From Caulobacter sp. 602-2 (GTDB lineage Bacteria > Pseudomonadota > Alphaproteobacteria > Caulobacterales > Caulobacteraceae), in contig NZ_JAAKGT010000006.1 in assembly GCF_011043625.1 (NCBI RefSeq), positions 186,001 through 250,000 of the forward strand: a stretch of 64,000 nucleotides of DNA, read 5' to 3'. Below are positions 37,033 to 47,300 of the stretch, in pieces. The first letter of the stretch is position 1. Each line of letters opens with the position of its first letter. Both the position numbers and the translations under genes were made by a program. Under the pieces are notes generated by a model. It saw only the letters and a program-made list of their open reading frames with translations. It was not told the DNA's origin and made no database searches.

Positions 37033-37122
37033 GGTGTGGGGCCTATCGGTTCGTCTGGGCAAGATCGGAGAAGGCGCCAGGCGATCGGCTGCGCGGGCCG
37101 AGGCTCTGGCGAGAAGGTCAAA

Positions 37123-37908
37123 TCAAGCATCCGGGCCGTAGCGGGGGATGTAGCGCATCGACCTTTTGGCCGGCGCTGCCGCCTCGGCCTCGCTGAGTAG
37201 GCGATCGAGCACCTCGGCCATCGCCGCCTGAGCGCGGGCGGGGTCGTGGTTTCTGATCGCGTCGGCGATCAGTCGCTCGGCCGCCTGGTCTCGGGCTTCC
37301 AGGTGTGGCTGAGCGTCCTCTACGGGCGCGAGCTCGAGCGTTGCGGCGACGATGGATCGGATCTGCTGGAAGAAGCGATTTCCGCTCGCATCCAAAATAG
37401 CGGCATGGAAAGCGAACTCGGCGTCGCGAACTTCCTCTCTGCCCGAAGCGCCTTCAAGGGTGGCCAAGGCCGCCTCAATCGCGCCGCGCTGGACCGGCAA
37501 GGCCGATGCTGCAGCCATGGCCGCAGCGGCCGGCTCGACGCTTCTGCGAACCTGCATGAGCTCAATCCTGAGCCGACAGGCGCCCTTGGCCTTCAGCAGC
37601 CAGCCAAGAATTTCCTGGTCGAACAGGGGCCATTGGTCCTGGGTGGCGACAACCGCCCGTCGGCCGCCGGCGCGCGGCAGGATCAGGCGCCGGGCCGCCA
37701 GGATCTTCACGGCGTCCCTGGCCGTGGCGCGTGAAACGCCATAGCGCTGGGTGATCTCCTGTTCGCTCGGAAAGACCTCGATATCGTATCGACCCGTCAC
37801 GATCGACCGGCCGAGATCCTCCGCCGTCGTCTGAGGCTGGCTGTCGACCCGCACCACGCGTTGGGCGGGAGAGGCGATCGGCGATGGGAGGCGAGGATCG
37901 TGGCTCAT
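37123..37908 (-). CDS. GntR family regulator, FadR/FCD subfamily
   Basis: 261 residues from ATG 37908 (TTG 37926 is an alternative). Winged helix-turn-helix TTAEDLGRSIVTGRYDIEVFPSEQEITQRYGVSRATARDAVKILAARRLI at about 26-76. An all-helical FCD ligand domain follows (ELMQVRRSVEPAAAAMAA, DAEFAFHAAILDASGN) and binds metal plus a carboxylate, typically a sugar acid in this setting. It sits inside the uronate operon between the reductase and uxaC. The FadR subfamily recognises TTGGT/ACCAA-type half-sites; clusters of these precede the second receptor (48933-49067). Confidence 0.9.
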   Translation of the reverse strand: MSHDPRLPSPIASPAQRVVRVDSQPQTTAEDLGRSIVTGRYDIEVFPSEQEITQRYGVSRATARDAVKILAARRLILPRAGGRRAVVATQDQWPLFDQEILGWLLKAKGACRLRIELMQVRRSVEPAAAAMAAASALPVQRGAIEAALATLEGASGREEVRDAEFAFHAAILDASGNRFFQQIRSIVAATLELAPVEDAQPHLEARDQAAERLIADAIRNHDPARAQAAMAEVLDRLLSEAEAAAPAKRSMRYIPRYGPDA

Positions 37909-37935
37909 CTCTTGGCTCGACAGCAAGGGCTTGTC

Positions 37936-39399
37936 CTACGCAGCGCCAGCCAGCAGGCCGGCGTGCAGGTCGAGATCGGCATAGGCTTTCTGAAGGGCGT
38001 CGAAGAACCTGTCGTCGGCCGCCAGCTGTGCCGGGAACACCGCCTCCACCGCCAGGAAGGCGGCCACGTCGCCCTTCGCCTCTCCCGGCAGAGCCTGGAC
38101 CACGGCCAGCAGGCGGTCGGCCAGCGGATCGGTGACGGCGACGCCCTCGGCGGCGCGGGCTTTCAGGAACTGGAACCAGGCGGCGATCGGTACGGCCAGG
38201 CGCTCGACGCTGCGGCCGGCCTCCAGGGCGTCCTTCACCGTGCCGAGGATGCGGAAGGGCAGCTTCTGCGAGCCGTCCCAGGCGATCTGGCTCAGCAGGT
38301 GGCGGATCTCGGGGTTGCGGAAGCGGTCGAGGATGGCCTCGGCGTAGGCGGGCAGGTCCAGGCCGCGCGGCGCGGTCAGGGTCGGGATGATGTCCTGGAC
38401 CATCAGGTCGCGGGCCAGGGCTTCCAACGCCGGATCGCCCACCGCCTGGAACACGGTCTCGTGGCCCTTGAGCAGGCCGGCATAGGCCAGGGTGGAGTGC
38501 ACGCCGTTAAGCAGGCGCAGCTTGGCCCGCTCGAAGCCGCGCACGTCGTCGGTCAGGGTCACGCCCACCGAGGCGAGGTCCGGAGCGCCGTCGCCCAGCA
38601 CGTCCTCGACCACCCACTGGGTGAAGGCCTCGCGCTGGATCGGCCAGGCGTCGGCCAGGCCCGTGGCGGCCTGGACGCGGGCGCGCAGGGCGTCGTCGGT
38701 GGCCGGGGTGATGCTGTCGACCATGGTGCGCGGGAAGGCGGCCTTGGCCTCGATCCAGGCGGCCAGGGCAGGATCCACGGCCTGGGCGAAGGCGATCACG
38801 GCCGCCTTCAGCCGCCAGCCGTTGTCGGCGAGGTTGTCGCAGGCCACGACCGCGTAGGGCGCAAGGCCCGCGGCGAAGCGGCGGCGCAGGCCCTCGACGA
38901 TGTAGCCGACGGCGCTGACCGGCTGGCCGGGCGAGGCCAGGTCGTGGACGATGTCGGGGTGGGCCGTATCGAGCTTGCCCTCGCCGGTCAGGGTGTAGCC
39001 CTTCTCGGTGACGGTCAGGGTGACGAGGCGGGTCTGCGGCGCGGCCAGGCGGGCGAAGACGGCGTGCGGGTCTTCCGGCGCGACCAGCACTTCGAGGATC
39101 GAGCCGATGACCCGGAAGCTGGTCTCGCGGTCGAGCTGGGCCAGGGTGTAGAGGCCGTCCTGGGGGCCAAGGGCGTCGCGCACGCCAGGGCTCTTCAGCG
39201 ACACGGCGCAGATCCCCCAGCGTGGGTCGCTCTCGAGCAGGCGATCGAAATAGAATGCCTGGTGGGCGCGGTGGAAGGCGCCGGGGCCGAAGTGGACGAC
39301 GCCGATCTCGACCTTGTCGCGGTCGTAGGCAGGCAGTTGCACCCTCGGCGAGGCGCCGAAGACGCTGCCGCTCGAAAGACGGTCCAGCGAAGGGGTCAA
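37936..39399 (-). CDS. uxuB: Mannitol dehydrogenase family hexuronate reductase (UxuB-like)
   Basis: 487-residue NAD-dependent polyol/uronate oxidoreductase. N-terminal Rossmann region EIGVVHFGPGAFHRAHQAFYFDRLLE, then VSLTVTEKGY-like LVTLTVTEKGYTLTGEG, ACDNLADNGWRLK, FPRTMVDSITPAT, KLRLLNGVHSTLAY and WDGSQKLPFRI. These are closer to fructuronate reductase (UxuB) than to tagaturonate reductase (UxaB). The neighbouring enzyme is altronate dehydratase, so the physiological substrate may be tagaturonate. The TTG start overlaps the uxaA stop (TTGA). A longer open frame runs upstream through uxaA but is shadow. Confidence 0.9.
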   Translation of the reverse strand: MTPSLDRLSSGSVFGASPRVQLPAYDRDKVEIGVVHFGPGAFHRAHQAFYFDRLLESDPRWGICAVSLKSPGVRDALGPQDGLYTLAQLDRETSFRVIGSILEVLVAPEDPHAVFARLAAPQTRLVTLTVTEKGYTLTGEGKLDTAHPDIVHDLASPGQPVSAVGYIVEGLRRRFAAGLAPYAVVACDNLADNGWRLKAAVIAFAQAVDPALAAWIEAKAAFPRTMVDSITPATDDALRARVQAATGLADAWPIQREAFTQWVVEDVLGDGAPDLASVGVTLTDDVRGFERAKLRLLNGVHSTLAYAGLLKGHETVFQAVGDPALEALARDLMVQDIIPTLTAPRGLDLPAYAEAILDRFRNPEIRHLLSQIAWDGSQKLPFRILGTVKDALEAGRSVERLAVPIAAWFQFLKARAAEGVAVTDPLADRLLAVVQALPGEAKGDVAAFLAVEAVFPAQLAADDRFFDALQKAYADLDLHAGLLAGAA

Positions 39400-40916
39400 A
39401 GGGTCACTCCCGATTTCCAGATGGCGATCTCGCGCTCGCCGTTGCGCTCGGCCTTGGTCTCCTGGCCCGAGGCGGTGGCGACCACCAGATCGAGAAGGGA
39501 GCCCGCGGCCTGGTCCATGGTCTGGCCGTCCAGCACCACCCCGGCGTCGAAGTCGATCCACGACGGCTTGCGGGCCGCCAGGGCGCTGTTGGACGCGATC
39601 TTCAGCGTCGGGGCGGGAAAGCCCAGAGGGGTGCCGCGGCCGGTGGTGAACAGGATCACCGTGGCGCCGGCGGCTGTCAGGGCGGTGGACGACACCGCGT
39701 CGTTGCCGGGCGCCTCGAGCAGGGTCAGGCCGTGCAGGCCGACCCGCTCGCCATAGCGCAGCACCTCGACCAGCGGCGCGCGGCCGCCCTTCTGCACCGC
39801 GCCCAGGGATTTCTCCTCCAGGGTGGTGATGCCGCCGGCGATGTTGCCGGGCGAGGGGTTCTCGTAGATGGGCTGGCTGTTGTCGATGAAGTAGCGCTTG
39901 AAGTCGTCGATCACCGCCACGGCCTCGTCGAAGATCTCGCGACTTGCAGCCCTTTGCAGCAGCACGTTCTCGGCTCCGAACACCTCGGGGATCTCGGTCA
40001 GCACCGGCGTGCCGCCGGCGGCGGCCACCTTGTCGGCGATGCGGCCGACCAGCGGGTTGGCGGTGACGCCGGAGAAGCCGTCCGAGCCGCCGCACTTCAG
40101 GCCCACCACTAGTTCGGAGATCGGGGCGGGCTCGCGGCGGTCCTGTTCGGCGATGGCGACCAGTTCCTCGACGGCCTCCAGGCCCTGCTCATATTCGTCC
40201 TCGACGAACTGGGTGGTGAATGAGCGCAGCCGTTCGGGATCGAGGTCGGGCGCGCTTTCCAGGAGCGCCTTCAGCTGGTTGTTCTCGCAGCCCAAACCCA
40301 GGATCAGCACGCCGCCGGCGTTGGGATGGGCGGCCAGGCCCGCGATCAGCTGGCGGGTGTGGGAAAGATCGTCGCCCAACTGCGAGCAGCCGAACGGGTG
40401 GGGGAAGGCGAACACGCCATCGACGCGGCCGGCGAAGCGGGCGTTGGCCTTTTCGGCGATGCGGCGGGCGGTGTTGGCCACGCAGCCGACGGTGCACAGC
40501 ACCCAGATCTCGTTGCGGGTGCCGACCCGGCCATTCTTGCGGCGATAGCCGAGGAAGCTGCGCTCGCCGACCACCTCGGTGTTGTCCGTGGCGGCCGGGG
40601 CGTAGGCGTAGCCCTCGACGCCTTCCAGCCGGGTCTCGACGTTATGGACGTGCACGTGGTCGCCGACGGCTATGTCGCTGGTGGCCCGGCCGATCGGCCA
40701 GCCGTATTTCAGCACGTCCTGGCCTTTCGCGGCGGCGCGGACGGCGATCTTGTGACCCTTGGGGATCTCGCTCCGCACCAGGATCGATTGGCCGTGCAGA
40801 TCAACGGTTTCCCCGGCGCTGAGGGGCCGCAGGGCGGTGGCGACGTGGTCGCGCGGGTCGACGCCGTGGATGGCGCCGTCGATCTCCGAGCTCTGGTCGT
40901 CCGTAGAAAGGGGCAC
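39396..40916 (-). CDS. uxaA: Altronate dehydratase
   Basis: Dehydrates altronate to 2-keto-3-deoxygluconate. The 506-residue product has an N-terminal SAF domain (about 20-95: LSAGETVDLHGQSILVRSEIPKGHKIAVRAAAKGQDVLKYGWPIG) and the large D-galactarate/altronate dehydratase domain (FLGYRRKNGRVGTRNEIWVLCTVGCVANTA, FPHPFGCSQLGDDL, GLGCENNQ, GLKCGGSDGFSGVTANP), with cysteines suited to metal binding. GTG start at 40916 with AAGG upstream. First enzyme gene of the leftward uronate block, placed after the receptor terminator. Confidence 0.95.
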   Translation of the reverse strand: MPLSTDDQSSEIDGAIHGVDPRDHVATALRPLSAGETVDLHGQSILVRSEIPKGHKIAVRAAAKGQDVLKYGWPIGRATSDIAVGDHVHVHNVETRLEGVEGYAYAPAATDNTEVVGERSFLGYRRKNGRVGTRNEIWVLCTVGCVANTARRIAEKANARFAGRVDGVFAFPHPFGCSQLGDDLSHTRQLIAGLAAHPNAGGVLILGLGCENNQLKALLESAPDLDPERLRSFTTQFVEDEYEQGLEAVEELVAIAEQDRREPAPISELVVGLKCGGSDGFSGVTANPLVGRIADKVAAAGGTPVLTEIPEVFGAENVLLQRAASREIFDEAVAVIDDFKRYFIDNSQPIYENPSPGNIAGGITTLEEKSLGAVQKGGRAPLVEVLRYGERVGLHGLTLLEAPGNDAVSSTALTAAGATVILFTTGRGTPLGFPAPTLKIASNSALAARKPSWIDFDAGVVLDGQTMDQAAGSLLDLVVATASGQETKAERNGEREIAIWKSGVTL

Positions 40917-41004
40917 TGGGCCTTCATCCCCTATGAGCTGCGCCTCGATCTGAGCGCGCGGAAAAGATCAAGGCAGGCAAGGCTGCCGAAGTTGTCGAAG
41001 GCTC

Positions 41005-41041
41005 GAAAAAGAAGGGGCCGCGCCCGCAGGAGCGCGGCCCC
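41005..41041 (-). terminator. Rho-independent terminator after the receptor gene
   Basis: On the minus strand GGGGCCGCGC, 8-nt loop, GCGCGGCCCC (41014-41041), followed by TTCTTTTTC. It separates the receptor from uxaA, so uxaA must rely on read-through or on a promoter in 40917-41004, where I see no clear one. Confidence 0.85.
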
Positions 41042-41052
41042 AGGAGGGGAGC

Positions 41053-44022
41053 CTAGAAACGGTAGTTGACGCCGAAGGTGAAGTTGCGGCCCACACGGGT
41101 CTCGAACAGCGTGTCCTTGCGGACGCTGTCGACGTACAGGCGGTTTTGCTCGTCGGTGAGGTTCTGGACCTCGAGGATCAGCTTCACGCGATCGCTGATC
41201 TCATACGAGGCCGAAGCATCGACAAAGAGCGTCGGCGCATTGCCTTGCAGGTCGCTGCCTGCCGAGGCCGGGATGCCTCGGATGTAGCTGCCGCGATAGT
41301 TGGCGGTGACCCGGGCCCCGAAACGGTTGTCTTCGTAATAGAAGGTGCCGGAGGCGGTGTTCTTGGAAAGGCCGACCAGGTCCGCGGTGGTGGTCACCGT
41401 CGGCACGCCGTTGACGCTGGCCAGAATGTAGTCGATCTCCGAGGTCACGTAGGTGTAGTTGGCCAGGACGCCGAAGTTGCTCCACTTGCCGGGCAGGAAG
41501 AACAGCGGCACCTGGGCGTTGAGCTCGAGCCCCTTGAGCGGGCCGCCCTTGGTGTTGAAGGGCGTGGAGACCGTGAACAGCTCGTCGGCGCTGGTGTTGC
41601 TGCCCGCCAGCAACTCCACGGGCAGCCCCAGCTGATTGAACGGCGTCTGGGTGCTGACGCGCTGGATGTAGGTGTCGATGTCCTTGTAGAAGAACGCGGC
41701 CGACAGCAGGGCGCCCGAGTGGAAGTACCATTCCACGCTGGCATCGAAGGTCTTGGCGCGGATCGGGTCGAGATAGGGGTTGTTGACGGTCCCGGTGCGG
41801 GTCACAGGGTTGACGCCGCTGCTGGGCGTCAGCGAGCCGAGGTCGGGGCGAGCCATGACCTTGGACGCAGCGAACCGGAACAGCAGGTCAGGCGTGGCTT
41901 CAACGACAAGGTTGGCCGACGGCAACCAGTCTTCATACGAACGATCCACCGAGCCGCGCTGGCCGGTGACCCCCGTCGGCGAGGCGGCCGAGGTGACCGC
42001 CACATTGGCCGCAGTGTACTGGTCGGTGTGCACGTAGCGAACGCCCGCATCGCCACGCACGCCAAGACCCAGCACGTCGTCGAATTTGAACTCGGCCATC
42101 GCGTAGCCAGCCAGGACCTCCTCCCGGATAACTGCGTCCGGGCTGCCGCATTCGGCGTGACAGGTCCTGACCTCGTCCAGATTGTAGGCGTCGATGAGCT
42201 TGGCCCAGTCGAGGCTTGCCCAGCTCGATGGCGCGCCGCGTCCCCACAGCTTGTCGACGCCAGAAATCTGCTTGGTCAGGCTGGCGAGGGTCACCCCGGC
42301 CGGCAGCGCTTTGACCACGGCGTCGGCGGTGTAGATCCGGGTGTCGAACGATTTCTGCTCGGCGCTGCGATACTGGCCTCCGAAACGGAAGGTGAGGGCG
42401 TCGTCGAACGCCCAGTCCAGGTTCAGTTCGCTCTTGATCCCCTGGGTCTGGGAACTGGCGGGCTTGCTCTGGAAGCTGAAGCCGCCGAGCACGGTGCCGT
42501 CGGCGAGCGCCGGAGCATAGGCGTAGTTGGCGGGGTTCGACACGTCGAAGCCGAAGCCGAGGATCGGCGTGCTGCCGCCGTCGCGGTAGTCGATCGAGAA
42601 GTTGTCGGTGTCGATCGCGTCCATGAAATACTGGAAGCGCATCTTGTCGACGAACTTGCTGTCGTTGACCCCGAAGACGCCCGAGATCTTCAGCCTGTCG
42701 CTGATCTCGCGCTTGAAGTTGAGGTTGGCCTGCTTGAACGTCGTCGAGAATTCCGAATGCAGGCCTTCGGAGCGGACGTCGACGCCGTCGAACAGGCCGT
42801 AGATCACCGACCCGTTCGAAGACAGCTGGACGTCCTTCACGGACGTCATCGGCTGACCGTTGTTGGAGGCCGAGCGGGCGAACGACACCGCCTCAATGTA
42901 GTTGTCGTCACGAACCACGTTGAACTTGCTGTAGATCAGGTCCAGCGAGATGTCGGTGCGATCGTCGGGCTTGAACTGGAGCGTGAAGCTGCCGCCCACT
43001 CGCTTCTGCTCCTGCTCGGAGTTGCTGTAGCGCGGCAGGCGGGGGAAGAACGCGCCGCTGCCGGCGGTCGTCGACAGGTCGGCCCGCCGAGCGTTGTAGA
43101 TGGTCTGGTAGGCGGCAAGGCTGCTGGTGCGAGGGTTGCCGGTGCTGCAGTTGGCCGCGTCCGCGCCCTTGGCCGCGTTGTTGGCCGGGTTCTGCGGGGT
43201 GAAGCCGATCGGCGAACAGAAGCCGCCGTTGGTGTTGGCCGACAGGATGTCGACAGCCGAGTAGCCGACTTCGCGCAGGTGGCGCTTCTGATAGCTCAAC
43301 GAGCCGAGCACGCCCCATCGACCGTCGTCGAAAGTCTTGGAGACCAGCGCCGAAAGGCGCGGGTCGGCGTCCTTGGCCAGCTCGTTGGAGACGCCACGGG
43401 CCGTCGCCGTGAACACGAAGTCCCCGCGCTGGTCGAGAGGGCGCGGCGCGGAGAGATCGACCGTGGCGCCCAGGGAGCCTTCCTCGACATCAGCGGAAGT
43501 GGTCTTGCGCACCGTCAGCGCCGAGAAGATCTCGGTCGGAAAGACGTTGAAGTCGAACGAGCGGCCGGAGTTTGCCGCGCCGTAGATGTCCGAGGCGCCG
43601 GTCTGGGCGGCGGCCTCCATGCCGTTGACGCGAACTCGCGTGAATGCGGCGCCAAGGCCGCGCACGCTGATGTTGCGGCCTTCGCCGCCGTCGCCGCGCG
43701 ATAGCGCCACGCCCGGCACACGCTGCATGGACTCCGCCAGGTTGGCGTCGGGAAACTTGCCGATGTCCTCGGCCACGATGCTGTCGATGGCGGCGGCTTC
43801 CGTCCGCTTTTCGACCAGCGCCTTGTTCAGGGAGGCTCGAAAGCCGGTGACGACGACTTCGGTCACCTCGGTCGAGGCGTCGACCGGCTCAGCGCCCGGT
43901 TGGGGCGCAGGCGAAGCAGTCTGGGCGCTGGCCATGGAGGTCAGACCACAGGCGATGGTCAGGGCGAGAATGGAGACGGATCCGATCCGGGTGGACCGTC
44001 GCGTGTGAGCTTGTCTGATCAT
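41053..44022 (-). CDS. TonB-dependent receptor, Xanthomonas-Caulobacter type (pectic oligomer uptake)
   Basis: Outer-membrane 22-strand receptor, 989 residues. Signal peptide IGSVSILALTIACGLTSMASAQ. TonB box region EVTEVVVTGFRASL (about 53-66). Plug domain with DIGKFPDANLAESMQRVPGVALSR, ISVRGLGAAFTRVRVNGM and EGSLGATVDLSAPRPL, the exact pattern of the TonB-Xanth-Caul subfamily used for plant carbohydrates. The barrel ends in the BAM signal RNFTFGVNYRF with terminal Phe. Extracellular-loop regions contain cysteines (GGFCSPIG...ANCSTGN; RTCHAECGS). Divergent from the GH2 gene across a 323-bp region with two operator palindromes. Confidence 0.95.
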   Translation of the reverse strand: MIRQAHTRRSTRIGSVSILALTIACGLTSMASAQTASPAPQPGAEPVDASTEVTEVVVTGFRASLNKALVEKRTEAAAIDSIVAEDIGKFPDANLAESMQRVPGVALSRGDGGEGRNISVRGLGAAFTRVRVNGMEAAAQTGASDIYGAANSGRSFDFNVFPTEIFSALTVRKTTSADVEEGSLGATVDLSAPRPLDQRGDFVFTATARGVSNELAKDADPRLSALVSKTFDDGRWGVLGSLSYQKRHLREVGYSAVDILSANTNGGFCSPIGFTPQNPANNAAKGADAANCSTGNPRTSSLAAYQTIYNARRADLSTTAGSGAFFPRLPRYSNSEQEQKRVGGSFTLQFKPDDRTDISLDLIYSKFNVVRDDNYIEAVSFARSASNNGQPMTSVKDVQLSSNGSVIYGLFDGVDVRSEGLHSEFSTTFKQANLNFKREISDRLKISGVFGVNDSKFVDKMRFQYFMDAIDTDNFSIDYRDGGSTPILGFGFDVSNPANYAYAPALADGTVLGGFSFQSKPASSQTQGIKSELNLDWAFDDALTFRFGGQYRSAEQKSFDTRIYTADAVVKALPAGVTLASLTKQISGVDKLWGRGAPSSWASLDWAKLIDAYNLDEVRTCHAECGSPDAVIREEVLAGYAMAEFKFDDVLGLGVRGDAGVRYVHTDQYTAANVAVTSAASPTGVTGQRGSVDRSYEDWLPSANLVVEATPDLLFRFAASKVMARPDLGSLTPSSGVNPVTRTGTVNNPYLDPIRAKTFDASVEWYFHSGALLSAAFFYKDIDTYIQRVSTQTPFNQLGLPVELLAGSNTSADELFTVSTPFNTKGGPLKGLELNAQVPLFFLPGKWSNFGVLANYTYVTSEIDYILASVNGVPTVTTTADLVGLSKNTASGTFYYEDNRFGARVTANYRGSYIRGIPASAGSDLQGNAPTLFVDASASYEISDRVKLILEVQNLTDEQNRLYVDSVRKDTLFETRVGRNFTFGVNYRF

Positions 44023-44101
44023 TTTCTCTGGTTTCCTCCCGACGTCATCGACCGCCCGGCAGCGGCCGTCGTCTCGTTGTTTTTCGAACCAATATCTTTT
44101 C

Positions 44102-44115
44102 TGCCAGCGGTGGCA
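44102..44115. promoter_or_regulatory. LacI-type operator palindrome, copy 1
   Basis: TGCCAGCGGTGGCA: five-base inverted arms around a central CG, the LacI-family layout. On the minus strand it overlaps TTGCCA, 16 nt, TATTGG, a candidate promoter for the receptor at 44022. Confidence 0.65.
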
Positions 44116-44190
44116 ATGAGCAAAATTGCCGATGTTGCGATTTCGCTACGGTCTCGGCGTCATGTTTCGAGAACTGCGTTATGTCCCTAT

Positions 44191-44204
44191 TGCCAGCGGT
44201 GGCA
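44191..44204. promoter_or_regulatory. LacI-type operator palindrome, copy 2
   Basis: Identical TGCCAGCGGTGGCA, 89 bp from copy 1. On the plus strand it overlaps TTGCCA (44190-44195), 17 nt, TATGGC (44213-44218), a candidate promoter for the GH2 gene. Confidence 0.65.
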
Positions 44205-44345
44205 GTCCGAGATATGGCCGACGGAAGAGGTCAAACCACAAGCCATTCGTTTTGTGCGTTCGAGGCAAAACGTACCCCTGGCTGTTTGCTGGAAAACTTG
44301 ACCCGACGGCGTCCGTTTGGCGCCGCGCGATGGAGGAAGCAGGCG

Positions 44346-47300
44346 TTGGTTGACGGGGCTAAGCGTTTCTGGATGGCCACCGCGGCCTGGTTGGTCTGCG
44401 CTGGCGCGGCATTGGCGCAGCCGCCGCGGACCGAGACTTTGCTTCTGTCTGGGCCTGGGCCTGAAGCGCCGACCAACTGGAGCTTCGTGATCGACGGCGG
44501 CGCGCGAGCCGGCGAACAGGCCAAGATCCCCGTGCCGTCCAACTGGCAGCTGGAGGGCTTTGGCCACTACCAGTATGGCTATGACCGGGGGCCGCGCGCC
44601 GCCGACACCGGCGTCTACCGCACCGAGTTCGTCCCCCCGGCGGGGTGGAAAGATTCCCGAGTCCGCATCGTCTTCGACGGGGTGATGACCGACACGCGCG
44701 TGTCGGTGAACGGCGCGTCTGCGGGGCCCTTGCATCAGGGCGGCTTCAATCGCTTCAGCTACGACATCACAGACCTGATCAAGCTCGGCGAGCGCAACAC
44801 GCTCGAGGTGACGGTGAATGAGGCGTCGGCCGCCAAGGACACCGACATCGCCGAACGGCACGGCGACTACTGGGTGTTCGGCGGCATCTATCGCCCGGTC
44901 TGGCTGGAGGCTGCGCCCAAGCAGTCGATCGGCCAGGTCTCGATCGACGCTAAAGCCGACGGAACCCTGGCGGCCGACGTCACGCTCGGCGCGCCCAGGA
45001 CCGTGACGCGGGTCACCGGGCAGGTGCGCACGGCCAGCGGTGAGGCCGTGGGCGAGGCGTTCTCAACGGCTATTCCCGACGGCGGCGCCGGCAAGATCAG
45101 ACTGACCGGCCTCGTCGCCTCTCCGGCGCTGTGGAGCGCCGAAACCCCCAACCTCTACAGGCTCGACGTTACGCTCTACGAGGGCGACAAGGCGGTTCAC
45201 GCGGTCACCAAGCGGTTCGGCTTTCGGACCTTCGAGATCCGCGAGGGTGACGGGCTCTATCTCAATGGCCAACGGATTCTGCTCAAGGGGGTGAACCGCC
45301 ACAGCTTCCGGCCCGATACCGGTCGGGCGATCAGCCGCGAGGCCGCCTATGAAGATGCGCGCACCATCCGCGCGCTCAACATGAATGCGGTGCGGCTGTC
45401 GCACTACGCCGCCGAGGAGGCCTTTCTCGAAGCTGCGGACGAGCTCGGGCTCTATGTCATCGACGAATTGAGCGGCTGGCAACACGCGCACGACACCGAG
45501 GTGGGGCGCAAGCTCGTGCGCGAGCTCGTCGAGCGGGACGTCAACCACCCCAGCATCATCCTCTGGACCAACGGCAACGAGGGCGGCTGGAACCGGGCGC
45601 TGGACGTCGATTTCGCGCTCTACGACCCGCAGAACCGTCCGGTTCTGCATCCCTGGGAACTGTTCGGTGGCGTCGACACCAAGCACTATCCTCGCTACCC
45701 CGACTTGCTGCGCCGTCTATCGGGCAAGGCGTTGGTGATGCCGACCGAGTTCCTGCACGGGCTCTATGACGGTGGCGGCGGATCGGGTCTCGACGACTAC
45801 TGGCGGGCGATCAAGGGCTCCCCCAAGGGCGCGGGCGGATTCCTGTGGAATCTCGCAGACGAGGGCGTCGTGCGTCGCGACCAGGGCGGGCGGATCGACA
45901 CCTACGCCGCCTATGGACCAGATGGCCTGGTGGGGCCGCGGCACGAGAAGGAGCCGAGCTACTTCACCGTCAAGGAGGTGTGGTCGCCGATCCAGATTGA
46001 TCCGCCAAGCCTCGACGGCGAGTTTGATGGTCGTCTGACCGTTCGCAACGACTACGACTTCACCGACGCTGCGCGGGTCAAGTTCAGCTGGAGCTGGGTC
46101 AAGCTCGCTGGCCCGGACGGTCGCGCGCGCGATCAGGTGCTGGATCAGGGTGTCGTCGAGGGCGTCTCGATCGCGCCTCATGGACAAGGCGCTCTGCAGC
46201 TTCCCACTTCGCGCGCGGCGCGTGAGGCCGATGTGCTCCGGGTCCGCGCGACGCTCGGCGAGCAGGACCTGTGGACGTGGTCCTGGCCGACCGCCCGGGT
46301 GGTCGCGCCCACCACTGGAAAAGCTCTCTGCGCAAAGCCCCGCATCGAACGCCTGCCCCAGGAGGTCAGCCTCTCCTGCGGCTCAGCGCGCGCGACCTTC
46401 GACGCGCGCACGGGGCTGCTCAAGGCCTTGGTGAGCCCGGACGGCGCGAGCTTGGTTGGCGATGGTCCCAGGCTCGTCGTCGCCCGACCCAAGGCGAGCG
46501 GCGCTCAGCCACGGTGGGCGGCGGTCAAGGACCTGGGCGATGGGCGCTACCGGCCCGCGCGGCCTGGCGAGGCCAATCTCATCGAGGTCGATCTTGGCCG
46601 TCAGGAGGCCGATGGTTGGGCGGCCTTCAAGCTTGAGGTCTCGGCGGACGAGAAGATCTGGAAGACGGTCTACGACGGTGCGCGGGTCTTCCCGCGCGAT
46701 GGTCTCACCTTTTCATTTCCGGCCCAATCGGTCGCGGCGGTTCGCATCAGCAACCTGGCCGGCGTTCGAGACAAGCCGAAGGTGGCGTCGGTCAGGATCG
46801 CCTACGAGGCCGAGCGGTTCGCTGCGCCCGACGCGGCGCAGGTCGCCGTCTCGACGGGGGAGGAGCGGGATCCGAACTCGAAATTGCCGCAGGCCGTCTT
46901 CGATGCGCCGGGCGCAGGCGGGCTGGAGCGGGCGCGCTGGACCTTGAGGTCCGATGGCGTTCTGGCCTTGGATTACGCCTACGCCCTGACCGGCGATTTC
47001 CTCTACCACGGCGTCGGGCTGGCCTCGCCGTTGCAGGATGTGTCCAAGGTTACCGCGCGCCTCCGCGGTCCCTCGCCTGTCTGGAAGAACCGGCAACGGG
47101 GAACCGGGGTCGGCGTCTACCCGATCGCGGCAGGCGAAGACGCAAGTCTGCCGACGCCGCAGCGCGCGGGCTATTTTGCCGACCCGCGCTGGGTTTCGTT
47201 GAGTGCGGCGGGCGCTGGTCTGACGATATATTCCGAAGGCGCGCCCTATCTGCAGTTGGGCGCTCGCCTGGGCGACTTTCCGACCACGAGCGTCGATTTC

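Noticed and set aside
41146..43704. 852-codon plus-strand open frame opposite the TonB-dependent receptor
   Set aside because: Shadow of the receptor coding strand; composition dominated by Gly, Arg, Val and His, with no recognisable domain.
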